A DNA stretch of 5,267 nucleotides from Candidatus Sulfotelmatobacter sp. (GTDB lineage: Bacteria > Acidobacteriota > Terriglobia > Terriglobales > SbA1), in assembly GCA_030151135.1 (NCBI GenBank), contig JASLEQ010000657.1, positions 1 through 5,267 of the forward strand, given 5' to 3'. Below the pieces are notes generated by a model that had not been told where the DNA came from, ran no database searches, and was given only the letters and a program-made list of their open reading frames with translations. Positions 5,262 to 5,267 of the stretch are shown here, one piece after another. A program made the position numbers and the translations under genes. Within the stretch, counting starts at the first letter, position 1; each line of letters opens with the position of its first letter.

Positions 5262-5267
5262 GGTGAA

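Overview
The window looks like chromosomal DNA from a member of the Acidobacteriota, probably the Terriglobia. This is inferred from the proteins and was not tested by search. The DNA is moderately GC-rich, uses non-ATG starts, and encodes a long proline-rich TonB-family protein with motifs I associate with that phylum (YYQASEYLPP, NLIALNLHPAV, YSVNLNMPNLNSGGGSW). There is no sign of a mobile element, CRISPR array, rRNA or tRNA.

Layout. (1) Positions 149 to 1, minus strand: the 5' end of aspS, aspartyl-tRNA synthetase. Only 49 codons lie in the window. It starts at a TTG codon with a well-placed ribosome binding site. (2) Positions 150-288: a divergent intergenic region with overlapping -10-like boxes on both strands and a small hairpin. 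(3) Positions 289-2082, plus strand: a 597-residue TonB-family energy transducer with one N-terminal membrane segment, a proline-rich periplasmic linker carrying a degenerate repeat of about 24 residues, and a C-terminal TonB domain. (4) Positions 4316-2079, minus strand: a 745-residue soluble protein with an unrecognised helical N-terminal region of about 460 residues, a divergent class III nucleotidyl cyclase domain (about 465-625) and a C-terminal extension. Genes 3 and 4 converge and overlap by 4 bases, the palindrome CTAG, which reads as a TAG stop on each strand. (5) Positions 4803-4405, minus strand: a small 132-codon ORF with a partial TonB C-terminal-like domain and no export signal. 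(6) Positions 5261-4869, minus strand: a hypothetical protein of at least 130 residues whose reading frame stays open to the window edge.

How the genes relate. AspS is a housekeeping translation gene. The large TonB protein would pass proton-motive-force energy to outer-membrane receptors, but no ExbB, ExbD or receptor gene is present here. The cyclase-like protein is the most interesting item. Its metal-binding aspartates and the Asn/Arg transition-state pair appear kept, while both base-selecting positions are hydrophobic, and its large N-terminal region matches nothing I know. Genes 4, 5 and 6 are all on the minus strand with gaps of 88 and 65 bases. They could be co-transcribed, but nothing shows that they share a function.
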